Source: Lepus europaeus
Lineage: Eukaryota; Chordata; Mammalia; Lagomorpha; Leporidae
NCBI RefSeq assembly: GCF_033115175.1
Contig: NC_084836.1
Coordinates: forward strand, 71,347,297-71,411,296
DNA: 64,000 bases
Direction of reading: 5' to 3'
Made by a program: the position numbers and the translations under genes. The notes beneath the pieces were generated by a model, which saw only the letters and a program-made list of their open reading frames with translations, had not been told where the DNA came from and did no database searches. The first letter of the stretch is position 1. Every line of letters starts with the position of its first letter. Shown here one piece after another: positions 1-24,404 of this stretch.

Positions 1-13
1 GTTCCTGAAAAGG

Positions 14-229
14 TTGGGGCTGCACCGATCTGAAGCCAGGAGCCGGGAGCCAGGAGCCAGGAGCCAGGAGCCAGGAGCTTCTTCAAGGTCTCCCACGTGG
101 GTGCGGGGACCCAGGCCACAGCAGAGAGCTGGATGGGAAGAGGAGCAGCCAGGAAATGAACCAGTGCCCATATGGGATGCTGGCGCTTCAGGCCAGGGCG
201 TTAACCTGCTGCACCACAGTGCCGGCACC
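14..229 (-). mobile_element. C-SINE, minus, 3' part missing
   Basis: Reads 'accgatctgaagccagg' to 'gtgccggcacc' in the antisense C-SINE order. It is truncated at its SINE 3' side and contains six tandem copies of AGCCAGG (34-75) where two are usual. Confidence 0.85.
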
Positions 230-245
230 TTAGTTCCCTCCTAAC

Positions 246-423
246 GCACCTGGGAAAGCAGTAGAAGATGGCCCAAGTGCTTGGGCCCCTGGAAGAAGCT
301 CCTGGCTCCAGCCTGACCCAGTCCCAGCTGAGGTGGGGGTGGGGTGAAACAGTGGCTGGTAGGTTTCTCTCTCTCTGTAACTCCGCCTTTCAAATACATA
401 AAAAGAAATATTAAAAAAAAAAA
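246..423 (+). mobile_element. C-SINE 3' fragment
   Basis: Starts in 'cctgggaaagcagtagaaga' and ends in CT-repeat, TTTCAAATA and an A-rich tail; 5' half absent. Confidence 0.8.
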
Positions 424-552
424 GTAGTTGGGTCCTTGTTACCCACAGGGGAGACATGTGTTGAGTTCCTGCCTATTGTGGGCATATCAGGGGTGAACCA
501 GCTGATGGAAGATCTCTGTCTCTCTCCTGCAAGTAAATACAAATAAATTTCA
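424..552 (+). mobile_element. Older C-SINE 3' fragment
   Basis: Degenerate 3' portion ('ttgggtcc', 'gtgaaccagctgatggaaga', CT-rich block, AAATAAAT) directly after the A tail of the preceding fragment. Confidence 0.65.
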
Positions 553-1039
553 AAAATTGCCTTTCTGGAAAAACTAAAAGGTAAGCTTATTAGGGCACCA
601 AAAAAAAAAATCTTTGGCTAGTTTCTTGATAATATGCATTTTCCACGACTTTTTTGGTGAAGAGTCCATATATAGTTTGTGGCTGTAGATTGTTATTAAG
701 TAATGGAAACTTTTTTTTTTTTCTTCCAATTTTTCCCTGCTTCAAGCTCTGCCCTGGGGTTCAGGCAGCCTTGTTGGGACTTTGCGTGGACAGGAGCTGG
801 GCACTGCGGGCAGGGTCTCCAGGTCTCCAGGCCCAGGGACCAAGGGCGGGACTGTGCTAGTGGGAGGAGCCACCCGCCTAGGGTTCAATTTGCGCTCACA
901 AGGATTTTCCCATCCCCCCCCCTCCCCCGGCCCCCTCCCCGCCCAGTAACTTGGGCGGCCCCTTCTTGCGGGAAATAAGTAAAAGTCCCAAACCACTTTC
1001 CACTCGTGCAACGCCCAGCAGCGCGGCAGAAAGCGTTGG
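553..1039. other. Upstream flank, no gene seen
   Basis: Unique-looking sequence grading from AT-rich to GC-rich; contains an A run (600-611), a T run (711-721) and a C-rich tract (916-945). No supported feature. Confidence 0.5.
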
Positions 1040-1480
1040 GTGAAGGGGGGAGGGGAGGGCCCCTGTAAGTTGGCAGGTACGGGGGTAGGGCTCCCCAGAG
1101 ACCGGGGCGGGGGGCAGCGTAGGGGTTCCCGACCCCTTTCTTCTGGGCTGTGGTGCGGCAGGTTCACGTTGGGGTCGCAGCCTCCGAGGGGGCTGGCTGG
1201 TGGAAGAGGACAGAAGAGGCGTGCGGGCAAGCAGGCCGCGCACACCTGGCGCCTTGTGGAATGAAATCTTAATTAATTATTAAACTGAGTTCCCGCGGGA
1301 GGGAGCTGGGCCGCGGCAGCGAGGGCGGGAATGGCAGGGTGGGGGCGGGGGCCCGCAGGACTGGAGGGGTGTTGGAGGGGCGCTGGGCGCCTGCTCGGCC
1401 CCCGGGGACTGGGTCCCGGGGGACTGCGACCCTCAGTGGGCGGGGTGCGGTGGTCGCCGCCGGGGGGCGGTGGATTTGCC

Positions 1481-1497
1481 CGCGCGCGCGCGCGCGC
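1481..1497. repeat. (CG)n dinucleotide tract in the CpG island
   Basis: Seventeen bases of strictly alternating C and G inside the presumed promoter; a Z-DNA-prone sequence. Confidence 0.9.
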
Positions 1498-1749
1498 AGC
1501 GACCCCGGGGCGAGGTGGGAGTGGGAGGCTGCAGCGCACAGCTCCGAGTGGCGGGAGGGGGCGGGCGGCACGGCCCCCTCCCCGGGGTCCTGATCCCAGA
1601 ACAGTGGCTACTTGTTTCCCGAGACTGGGGGAGGAAGCGGCTGGAGGGGAGCAGGGCGGGCGTGCGGAGCAGGGAGGGCGGTGGGTGGGGGGCTCCCCTT
1701 TCTCGAGCTCCAGCGCCCGACCCCGCTCTTCCGAGGGCTGTGGGCAGCG

Positions 1750-2002
1750 CGGCTCCTGCAGAAGGGGGGAGGGGGACCCCGGACAAAAGGAGCTTGTGCC
1801 TTTAAGGCGGGGAGTCCGGGAGCCAGCGGGGAGGGGACTTCTGGATCCGGGGTAGAGGGCGCTGCGCTGGACAACAGGGAGGGGGCGAGGGCCGGGCGGA
1901 CGCCGGGCGGCGGGGGGTACTGCTGGCCGGCGGCACGGAGGAGGACGGCGCGGCGGCCGCCCGGCCGGGGCCCGCGGGGGCGGCGCCGACCCCCGCCGGC
2001 AG
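1750..2002 (+). other. ADCY6: Predicted non-coding first exon of ADCY6 (5' end uncertain)
   Basis: The CpG island ends in a strong donor, GGCAG|GTGAGAG, with the last exon base at 2002. It would splice to the acceptor AACAG|C at 7245/7246 just before the start codon. The 5' limit given is arbitrary because no transcription start can be read. Alternative donors further upstream (CCT|GTAAGT near 1064 and GCAG|GTACGG near 1077) could serve other first exons. Confidence 0.45.
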
Positions 2003-2102
2003 GTGAGAGCGCGGGGCGGGGTAGGGGACGTGGCCGCACGGCGCCCGGGCTCGCAGGGGGCTGAAGCGCCCTGCGCCGCTAGCGCCGAGTTTCCCACGGG
2101 GG

Positions 2103-4484
2103 CACCGAAGCCCGGGCTGGGGTCCTGTTCACCAGCGCCTGTCAAAGGGGCGCCGAGGAGGAGATGGGGGTGGTGGTGGTGGTGGTGGTGGTCCCGGGCT
2201 GCAGGCTCCCCGCCCTCCCCAGCTGCCTCGCGCGCGTCACAGCCTTCCCTCGCTGGAGTTTCCAAGCTGGCTCCGAGGAGGGGGAAAAGCATGTGCTGGG
2301 GGAGGGGCTGTGGGCTGAGGCTCCGAGTTGGGGGCCGCCTGAGACCGTTGCTAGGGCAGATGGAGGCTGCCTTGCGTCCCTGGGAGATCCTCTCCCTGCC
2401 CTCGGCCAGAACCCTTGGCACGACGCGGGTGGTGCCAGCCCCCGACTCCCGCAGACCCGCAGGGCGGTGGGCAGACTGTACAGAGCAGGCAGGCACTGGG
2501 AGACCCTTTCCGGGACCCTCCCCTGGCCAGAGCCTGGCGCCTTGGGAGCCTGAGGGACTTGACGTGAGGGTTGTGTGCTATTTGGTCGGGGGGTGCTGAG
2601 TGTGGGCGCCCAGTGCAGCCTGGGCTGGGGAAGAGAGAAGGCGGAGCCGAACCTCCCGACACAGGCCTTGGGGAGGCTGCTCTACATCTGGAATGGCCGG
2701 GAATGGAGGCCCACGTCCCAGCATGGTGGGCGGTGCTGGCACGGCTGGGCCACGCCTGGGCAGCGCCTTTGCCCATGAACTTTTCCAAGTCGTTTTCAGT
2801 CCCCTGGATCCTCCTTTTGCCAAGGAGGGCAGGGGCACAAGGTTCCTTGGGGCTTGGATGGCCGGGAGGTGGCCAGAGCCTTCCTTAGGGCTGGGCCTTG
2901 GCCTGCCTCAGATTCTACCCTTGAGGCTGAAGGATAAGGGTTTGGGCTTGGGCCTGCAGGTCTGCATGGGACCTGGGAGCTGGGGGTTCGAGGAGCAGCA
3001 AAGGGAGGAGGCGGTGGGGGGTGCAAGGCTGGGCTGTGGACGAAGGAGGAGGTTGTTGTTAACGCTGTCCCAAGGTTCCCAGCGATGGTTCCAGGACAGG
3101 CAGGGTTGAAGGACCATGTGACCTGGAACAGTGTCCTACCCTGTTCCTGCTGTACCAGTGTGGCATGGGGTGCTGGGAGCACTGAGCAGTGCCTAGAGTG
3201 GGGGGGTCGGGTGGGGGGTTGCAGTTGGTGAAGCTGTCCCCTTGGTGGTGGTGGTTGTAGTGGAGATGGGGGAGTCAGAGTGTTATTGGGACAGTCTTTG
3301 CCCCTTCCATTGTGAGTGCAAGGCAGATGCCAGGATGCACTTCCAGGGGGCTGGGAACATGGCCCAAAACAGGTCCTTTGGGAACAGAGGTCTGGGTCAA
3401 TGATGGGGTGGCGCGAGGCAGCGGCAGGGGTGGAGTGGGTGGGGGGAGTGAGATAAGACCAGGGCAGGGGACTGGCACATGGGAGGAGGCTGAAGCAGAG
3501 TGTCATGGGGGAAGCAGTGGAAAACCTGCCGCTCTGGGCTCTGTCCCCAGCAGCTCTGGAGCCTGACAGCTCTGAGAACACAGGAGTGAGATAGAACCAG
3601 GCTTCCACCTGGCTGGCTGGAGAAATGTGTGTGTTCCTGCCCAGGACTCTCTCGCTTTCTCTCTTTCTTGGGCACTGGTAGAGGTTTGGCCTCAGAGTGT
3701 TGTGGCATGGGGAAAAGAACCAGCACCACCAGCAGATGTGCGCTGCGTGACAGGCATCAGTAGCTTCTCTCCGCAGGACCATTAGTCCCATTTTACGGGC
3801 AAGGAGACTGATGCAGGGGAGGTGAAATAAGATGCCCGAGGCCATGCAGCTAGCAGCTGGTCCCACTTCTAAATGAACTTGTTCTCAGAGAGCCAGGCTT
3901 GCCTTTGACCTTCTCCAAGTGCTCGCTCACTTGAAGCCCTGTGTGCTGTTGCAGGCGCTGGGAGTCGAAAGGCAGGCAGCTCTGTGGGCTGTAAAAGGGA
4001 CGCTGGCTGAACTCGTCTGCGGGTGGCCCTAGGATGGGGCTTTAGAGTGTGCACGGAGAAGTCCCCGACCTGGCCTGCACTTAGAGTGCCGCTCCTCTGA
4101 CCTCAGCATCCGGCTCTGTGGCCGTCTGGGGTGAGCGTTGAGTACTCTGGCTTCTTTTCTCCTGGTGAGTGCAAGTGTCAGTGCAGGTAGCTCCACGGGG
4201 CACCCAGTGGGCATGTAGGAGCGTGGCCTGCTGGGACACTGGTGTCTTTTGAGTTCATCATTCTGGCTCAGCCAGAAGTTGAAGGTGTTGTCTTGGCGCG
4301 TGGGGGGGGGGGGGGAGTGTCCTCCTGGCCCTGTCAAGGCCCTGTGCCCTCAGCTCTCAGTCCCCAGGGCTGCTGAGGGCAGAGCCCAGAGTTCTAGATG
4401 TTTCCTTTAGGAAACATAGGATCTGTGACAAATTTGGTTACCTGTGATCTCGCTAACTTGGGCCAGCCTTATAATACTACCATG
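2103..4484 (+). other. ADCY6: Intron 1 proximal part, no gene seen
   Basis: G-rich, apparently unique sequence between the CpG island and the first intronic SINE. A 14-base G run lies at 4302-4315. Around 3775-3870 a segment of the type 'cattttac...aaggagactgatgcagggg' resembles an ancient MIR/L2-type repeat. Long open frames here are compositional. Confidence 0.5.
2166..2192. repeat. (GGT)n microsatellite at the start of intron 1
   Basis: About eight GGT units; read on the other strand it gives an artificial poly-His run. Confidence 0.9.
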
Positions 4485-4722
4485 GAATTAAACAATTATT
4501 TGAAAGAGAGCTCCCGTCCACCGGTTCCCTCCCCAAATGCCATCCACATCCAAAGCAGTAGCCTGGAACTCAGTCTGGGTTCCCGTGTGGTAGCAGGGAC
4601 CCAAGGACTTGAGCCATCACTGCTGCCTCCCAGGAGCTCATCCACAGGAAGCTGGAATTGGAAGTGGAGTTGGCACTTGAACCTGTGTACGCTGATAGGG
4701 ATGTGGATGTACCAAGCTGGGT
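4485..4722 (-). mobile_element. Degenerate C-SINE-like element, intron 1
   Basis: Antisense order: TTATTTGAAAGAGAG, 'ccctccccaaatgcc', 'ggacttgagccatcactgct', 'gctggaattggaagtggag'. Old and diverged. Confidence 0.6.
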
Positions 4723-4758
4723 CTTTTTTTTTTTTTTAATGAGTATTTACTCATTTTT

Positions 4759-5082
4759 AAAAAAATATTTATTTATTTATTTGAAAGAATTACACAGAGA
4801 GGAGAGGCAGAGAGAGAGAGAGAGGTCTTCCATCTGCTGGTTCACTCCCCAAATGGCTGCAACAGCTAGAGCTAAGCTGATCCAAAGCCAGGAGCCAGGA
4901 GCTTCTTCTGGGTCTCCCACATGGGTACAAGGTCCCAAGGACTTGGGTCATCTTCCACTGCTTTCCCAGGCCGTAGCAGAGAGCTGGATCAGAAGTGGAG
5001 CACCTGGGACTTGAACTGGAGCCCATATGGGATGCCACCTCTGTAGGCGGTGGCTTTACCCGCAATTCCACAGCGCTGGTCT
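4759..5082 (-). mobile_element. C-SINE, full length, intron 1
   Basis: Complete antisense element flanked by the 13-base duplication TTACTCATTTTTA (4747-4759 and 5085-5097). It sits in the tail of the next, older element. Confidence 0.9.
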
Positions 5083-5085
5083 CAT

Positions 5086-5390
5086 TACTCATTTTTAGTT
5101 ATTTGAAAGCTGGAGAGGGAGAGAAGGAGAGAGAGGAAAAAAAAAAAAAAGAGAGAGAGAGAAATGTCTTCTACCTGCTGGTTCACTCCCACAACAGCTG
5201 GGGCTGGGGCAGGCTGAAGCTAGGAACCCGGAACTCATTCCAGTCTCCCATGTGGGTGGTAATGGACTTGAGCCATCATCTAGACCCCCAGGATGCATTC
5301 ACAGGGAGCTGGATTGGAAGAAGGCTAGACTGGCCCCTCATACTTGGGATATAGGTATTTTTTAACCTACTGTGCCACAACACCATCCCC
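5086..5390 (-). mobile_element. Older C-SINE, intron 1
   Basis: Antisense TTATTTGAAAGCTGG, GA-rich block, 'ctgctggttcactccc', 'gtgccacaacacc'. Its T-rich tail continues upstream of the inserted copy (about 4723-4747). Confidence 0.75.
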
Positions 5391-6628
5391 CTTCCTCCAT
5401 CCCCCCAAGACTTAGGAGCTATGCCAAATGCTGGCCTTTTTTTTTTTCCCCTGTCCAATCTGCCCTGTGTTGCTGGTTTCCACAGAACTAGCTTTACAGG
5501 GTTTTGCCAAAGAACAAATGGGATTGTCCTGTGAAAGACCTTGGAAAGTTTTAAACCAGAGGCAGCACATGGGGGTGAGTGTAATCCATCCATCCAAACA
5601 GGCTTGCAGCCACTCAGTGAACATCTGTCCGGATCCTCGTGGGTGTTGTGAATATAGCGGTCAGCAAAACAGGTCAAAATTCTTGTCTTTGGGGAGTTGA
5701 TACTGCGGTTAGGAGAGATGAACAAGCCAGAAAAAGATACAGGGTGGCAGGTGCTGGTAAATGCTATGGAGAAAAGGAAAGGATAAAGCGGGGAAGAGAG
5801 ACAGGGAGCCCCTGAGAAAGGGTTTGCTATTTTAATGTGGCGCTCAGTGAAAGTCCCACTGATAAGGAGACCCAAGGGCTGTGACTTGGCAGAGCTCCTG
5901 CTGCACTTAGGGAGTGGCGAGTGCCAGGGTCCCAGGCTGGCCTGGGCTTGGTGTGTGGGCTGCTGTGGCTGGTGCAGTGGAGAGGATGGAGAATTGCAGG
6001 ACTGACAGTTACTATTATGTATCCTCTGCTCCGTGTCTGGGTCCTCGGGCTTGTTCCCATTCTAGCTTTTCAGTGTGTAGCATTCCAGCTGTGAGCCAGG
6101 GCCAGTGATTGGCACTGGCCATGGGGGCCCTAAAGAATAGCTGTGTCCCTGCCCTCAGGTAGGGTACCCCTGAATCAGGCAGCTGCTGATCAGGGGGCAG
6201 AGACATTCACAGCTGTAGGCTGGTGTGCTTGCAATGGCAATAAAAGGATGTACAGAGGATCTAAGGGACCGAGCGGGGAAACCTCCCAAAGGAAGTCAGA
6301 TCTAAAGTGGCCGGTGGGAAAAGTTGAGTTTCTCTTGGTGAGAATGAGTGTGATGAGGAAGGAGGGAAGTGATTGGGACCTCACAGGCAGAACTCATTCT
6401 GTAGATGTCACTCACTTGGCTCACCACGTTGAAAATGCGGCTTAGGTACCAGCATTTCAAAATAGGGTGATGATGCCTTGAACTACAGATTTTTTTTTTT
6501 CTTTAGCTTTTGTCAAACAATCAGAAGCTCCAGCCCCACTGGGACACCTGGTGCTAGGTGGTGGTTGTCCCATACTAGGGGTGGGACAACTTAGTTTTCC
6601 TGAACCATATCTGTCTCTTTGACACAGT
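5391..6628 (+). other. ADCY6: Intron 1 middle part, no gene seen
   Basis: Mostly unique. About 5590-5830 ('gaatatagcggtcagcaaaa ... ggtaaatgctatggagaaaa') looks like an ancient mammalian repeat whose family I cannot name with confidence. Confidence 0.4.
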
Positions 6629-6641
6629 GAGGTGACTTTTT

Positions 6642-6693
6642 TTTTTAAGTTTTATTTTATTTATTTGAAAGAATTACACAGAGAGAGAAGGAG

Positions 6694-6732
<39 letters not shown>

Positions 6733-6992
6733 CTTCCATCTGCTGGTTCACTCCCCAGTTGGCCACAATGGCCGGAGCTGCACCGATCCAAAGCCAGGAG
6801 CCAGGAGCTTCCAGGTCCAGGTCTCCCACGTGGGTGCAGGGGCCCAAGGACTTGGGCCATCTTCTACTGCTTTCCCAGGCCATAGCAGAGAGCTGGATCA
6901 GAAGTGGAGCAGCCAAGACTTGAACTGGCGCCCATATGGGATGCTGGCACTGCAGGTGGTGGCTTTAATCACTCTGCCACAGCACCGGCCCC
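6642..6992 (-). mobile_element. C-SINE, full length, intron 1
   Basis: Complete antisense copy with a long (GA)n, flanked by a perfect 13-base duplication GAGGTGACTTTTT (6629-6641 and 6993-7005). Confidence 0.93.
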
Positions 6993-7246
6993 GAGGTGAC
7001 TTTTTAAGTGTACTCTTGCTGGGGTCAGACAAACCTGGCACATCCTGGTTTTCCCACTTATGTGGCTCCCCAGCCTTGGGTCACCTCCTTACGTCTCGGC
7101 TTCTTTCCCTGTTGACTTGGAGTGCCACTGTGCAACTTGGAGTGATTTTGTGAGGATGGTGTATTGGCTATAGAGCTTAGCTGGGCAGTGGGAAGCGCTT
7201 GGATGGTGGTGCTGCTAATACCATCTCCCCTACTTCCCCCAACAGC

Positions 7247-19264
<12,018 letters not shown>

Positions 19265-20996
19265 CAGGGCCCAGCTACCAATGCAGCTGACGGGACCAAG
19301 GTGGGCATTGAGTGGACTCTGTGCTCGCTGGGAGGAGCTGTGGGGGTGGGGTGGGGTAGTGCTGAGCCTCCAGACCCTGCTGACTGTCAAAGGGGCGCCC
19401 CAGGCAGGCTGGACTTGGGCCACGCTTGTCTGCCTTGGGGCTGGCGCACGAGCGGATACCAAGAGGACCATGCAAGTGGCTTTCTTTCTAATTGGGGTAG
19501 GGCTGTTCCCTCTCCTCTCCCAGCTGTGGAGGCAGGAGCAGCACTCCTGCCCGAGAGATCACAATGGCAGCTTGCCATGCCTACCCTTTGTCTGCCTGGG
19601 CAAACAGGCTCAGGGCTGGGCCCTTCCTTGTCTCTCTTTTTCCTGGGAATATTTTGTACAAAGACTGGGGCAGGCATGAAGAGTGCCTATTCCACGCTTG
19701 CCTGTGGTATGCCTGTGTTCCCGACACTGGTCCTGGGCATGCCCCTGCCGCAGCCAGGTCTCCCTCCCTCGGCACAGGGCACAGGAGGGTGATGGCTCTA
19801 GGGGCCCAGCTCTGTCCATGTTTCCGGGGAATGTTTCCATTTGCCAAATCCTAGTCCCAAGATCTGTCCCCAAAGGGGAACGAAGGGACCTCTGACAGCT
19901 CAGATTTAGCCCCGGTTCTTGTGTGCTCTGGGGAAAAGCAGTGTCTGACCTCACTGGTACTGTGAAAACGCCCAACCAGAGAGTAGGCCTGTGTGTGCGT
20001 GGGGATGTCAGTAGTTGGAGGTTCACCTGCAGGTGCCAAAGAGAGCAGGTAGCCTGGGATGGGGTATTGCCAGATGCTGATCAGAGACCCCAGTGAGGTC
20101 AGGGTCATGTCACTGGGCCCCAGTGCTTGCTTGTTGTCTGCTGGAAAGGGGGCATGAGTGTCTCTTGCCCCTTCATTTGCCAAATAGAAGAGGGTCAGGG
20201 CTTGGAGGAAGATGACCCTGGTCTCACACCCATCTTTCCAACTCCTCTGGCACTGGGGAGGGCCTGTGTGTGTGTGTGTTGCTCTTTGTGTGCAATTCTG
20301 TTTTCCAGGTCTGTGTGTGTCCTTGGCTCCTGTTCCTCAGCTCTCCAGTCCGAGTTGGCCTCTCTCCTGTGGGCCTCTGTCTTCTGGGAATAGGGCAGGG
20401 ATTCCTCTTTCCAGGGCTGTAGAGAGGTGCCCAGATTTGCACAGGAGTGGGAGCAGAAGGAGGGTGGCCTGGGAGAGAAGTCTTTTATTTTTTGTGCCAA
20501 ATCCCTAAGTGCCATTTGGGGGCCACATGTGCAGCATGACTGTCTCCCTGCCTAGGGCAGGGACACAGGTGCCTGCCTGAGCCTCAGTGCCCTGGGCACT
20601 TCGCCTGTTTAGGGTTTGGTGGGCAGGCTTTGCAGGAATCTGCCTCGGTTCCCCAGCTTGTGTCCTGGGATATGGTGTTCTTTAAGATGAGGGTAAGTCT
20701 GGGGTCCCTCTGAGGACCCAGCTACTGGTACTAAGGGGTGGGGCAGGGGAATCTTACACTAGGCCTTTGCCTGGGTCTAGCCTGTTCCTGCCTCCCCAGC
20801 CCCATGAAGCCTGTGAGGGATGGAAGAGGGTTAGCAAGTTGGACTTCAGATTCTCTTCCTATCCTGTCTCACCCCATTCCCTGTAATCGCCTTGACTCTG
20901 GCCTGAATTAGCTGGTGCCTTGGCTTCTCTGCCTATATCTAGTTAAGCCAGAGGCAATGGCCTGGATTCTGCACAAAGAGACTAAAGAGAGAAGAG

Positions 20997-21002
20997 AATA
21001 AA
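20997..21002 (+). terminator. ADCY6: Possible proximal polyadenylation signal AATAAA
   Basis: A second canonical hexamer about 530 bases upstream of the main one. It would give a 3' UTR near 1.75 kb. The downstream T/G-rich element is weak, so use is uncertain. Confidence 0.35.
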
Positions 21003-21527
21003 CCCTAGAGTTGCAGGGTTCGGGGAGCAGAAGGCGCTCTTGCCCTCCCCTCAATACTCTTCTGATACCAGCTCCCTGCAGAAGCCTGTCTCTGGCTCGG
21101 TACTGCCTGCCTTGGGCGTTCCTCACGCATCAACCAAGTGGGCCATTAGGCACTTCATTAGCCAAGGCAGCTGATCCAGATGGGAAACCCACTTCCCTTC
21201 TGCAAGCCGTATCTCTGACTAGGAAGGGGGATGCTTGGTGTCATGGTGTGGGCGTGTGAGTGTCAGCAAACCAGAGTGGGAAGACCTCAGTCCTGGGTGG
21301 CCTGTCTCTGCTGCTTGTCAGGTGGCTGGGACCTGTCCACCTTCTGGCCCCCCTACTCCCCATAGCACCATGCCAGCTGTGCCCTTCCCCCCAGGCTGCC
21401 GATGCTGGGGGATGAGTCAGGGGATGGGAGGCTGTGGGCTTTGGTTTTACAATGTAACCACTGTGGGAGGTTGGGGAAGGGTGGCATACCATGTATTTCA
21501 GTGAAATATTTAATATATTTAAATATC

Positions 21528-21533
21528 AATAAA
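21528..21533 (+). terminator. ADCY6: Polyadenylation signal AATAAA (main)
   Basis: Canonical hexamer in an AT-rich stretch, followed after about 25 bases by a T/G-rich segment (CCCTGTTCTCTGC). It lies at the distance from the stop codon expected for a roughly 2.3 kb 3' UTR. Confidence 0.8.
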
Positions 21534-21552
21534 ATCAAATTCTTTGTAAAAT

Positions 21553-23004
<1,452 letters not shown>

Positions 23005-23331
23005 TTTAGCTTTTTAAAAGATTTGTTTGAAAGGCAGAGTTACAGAGAGGCAGAGGTGGGGGATGGGAGGGTTCTTCCATCCACTGGTTCACTCCCCAGA
23101 TGGTTGGAACGGCCGGCTGTGTGCCAATCTGAAGCCAGGAGCCAGAAGCTTCTTCTGGGTCTCCCATGTGGGTGCAGGGGCCCAAGGACTTGGACCATCT
23201 TCCACTGCTTTCCCAAGCCACAGCAGAGAGCTGGATGAGAAGTGGAGCAGCCAGAACACGAACCAGCTCCCATATGGGATGCTAGCGCTGCAGATGGCAG
23301 CTTTACCTGCTACACTACAGCCCCAGCACTG
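23005..23331 (-). mobile_element. C-SINE, full length
   Basis: Antisense copy from TTTAAAAGATTTGTTTGAAAG to 'acagccccagcac'; short flanking repeat GGTGTTTT on both sides. Confidence 0.85.
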
Positions 23332-23346
23332 GTGTTTTATTTTCTA

Positions 23347-23707
23347 TTTTTTTGACAGGCAGAGTTAGACAGCGAGCGAGAGAGAGAGACAGAGAGAAAA
23401 GTCTTCCTTTTTCCATTGGTTCACCCCCCCAAGTGGCTGCTAGAGCGGGCGCCGTTGCGGTCTGCGCGTTGTGGCCGGCGCGCTGCACCGATCTGAAGCC
23501 AGGAGCCAGGTGCTTCCTCCTGGTCTCCCATGCAGGTGCAGGGCCCAAGAACCTGGGCCATCCTCCACTGCACTCCCGGGCCACAGCAGAGAACTGGACT
23601 GGAAGAAGAGCAACCGGGACAGAATCTGGCGCCCAAACCGGGACTAGAACCCTTGGGGTGCCAGTGCCACAGGTGGAGGATTAGCCTAGTGAGCCGTGGT
23701 GCTGGCC
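23347..23707 (-). mobile_element. C-SINE, TCTGCCTGTC-A(n) subfamily
   Basis: Antisense copy opening TTTTTTTGACAGGCAGAG and closing 'gtgagccgtggtgctggcc'. Confidence 0.88.
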
Positions 23708-23745
23708 AGCCCTGGTATTTTAAAAATTTTGAAATAATATTAGGC

Positions 23746-24063
23746 GGGGCCAGTGCTATGGTGTAGCAAGTAAAGCTGCCATCTGCAGTGCTGGCAGCCT
23801 TTATGGGAGTTGTCTGAATCCCTGCTGCTCCACTTTCCATTTAGCTCTCTGCTATGGCCTGGGAAAGCAGTAGAAGATGGCCCAAGTCCTTGAGCTCCTG
23901 CACCCACGTGGGAGACCCAGAGAAAGTTCCTGGTTCCTAGCTTTGGATCGGCACAGCTCCAGCTGTTGCAGCCATCTGGGGAGTGAAACAGCAGATGGAA
24001 GACCTCTCTCTCTCTCTCTCTCTCTCTCTGCCTCCAAATAAATAAATAAATCTTTTTTAAAAA
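23746..24063 (+). mobile_element. C-SINE, full length
   Basis: Sense copy from 'ggggccagtgctatggtgta' to AAATAAATAAATAAATC; flanked by AATAATATT (23733-23741 and 24064-24072). Confidence 0.88.
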
Positions 24064-24176
24064 AATAATATTGGGCTTAACTAGATTTTTAAAAAATATA
24101 TTTGCATTATTTGGATAAATCTAATTCTAGTATATAAATTTTTTATTTTATTTTTAAAAAAGATTTCTTTATTTGA

Positions 24177-24404
24177 TGGGGCCAGTGTTGTGGTGTAGCA
24201 GGTAAAACCTTAGCCTGTGATGCTGGCATCCCATATAGGCACTGGTTTGAGACCCCGCTGCTCCACTTCCCATCCAGCTCCCTGCTAAGGTGCCTAGGAA
24301 AGCAGCAGAAGATGGCCCAAGTGTTTGGTCCCCTGCATCCACATGGGAGACCTGGAAGGAGCTCCTCTCTCTCTGTAACTCTGACCTTAAAATAAATCTT
24401 TAAA
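24177..24404 (+). mobile_element. C-SINE with internal deletion
   Basis: Sense copy; lacks most of the segment between 'aaggagctcc' and the CT block. It lies within the tail of the following antisense copy. Confidence 0.85.

Larger units (their letters stand above)
1040..2100 (+). promoter_or_regulatory. ADCY6: CpG island, presumed ADCY6 promoter
   Basis: Very GC-rich and CpG-dense sequence with many GGGCGGG-type GC boxes, immediately upstream of a consensus splice donor and on the strand of ADCY6. An AT-rich patch with TAATTAATTATTAAA lies at about 1269-1284, followed by TTCCCGCGGGA (about 1290). No convincing TATA box placed before a defined start is visible, which fits a dispersed CpG-island promoter. 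The transcription start cannot be fixed from sequence. The island assignment is seen; the promoter role is inferred from position. Confidence 0.75.
19265..21552 (+). other. ADCY6: ADCY6 3' UTR
   Basis: About 2.3 kb of repeat-poor sequence after the stop, with no convincing splice signals in register and no C-SINE. A short (TG)n lies at about 20263-20279. It ends about 20 bases after the AATAAA at 21528. The exact cleavage position is inferred. Confidence 0.8.

Noticed and set aside
1273-2496. 407-codon open frame on the minus strand across the CpG island
   Set aside because: Composition is Pro/Arg/Ala with a poly-His run produced by the (GGT)n repeat. No domain, no splice logic, and overlapping open frames occur on both strands, as expected in a CpG island.
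2796-3866. 356-codon minus-strand open frame in intron 1
   Set aside because: G-rich intron sequence; the peptide is low-complexity (Pro, Ser, His) without recognisable domain or conservation evidence.
6642-6992. Alternative ADCY6 exon from an antisense SINE in intron 1
   Set aside because: No acceptor/donor pair giving a convincing exon; the full target duplication shows an ordinary insertion.
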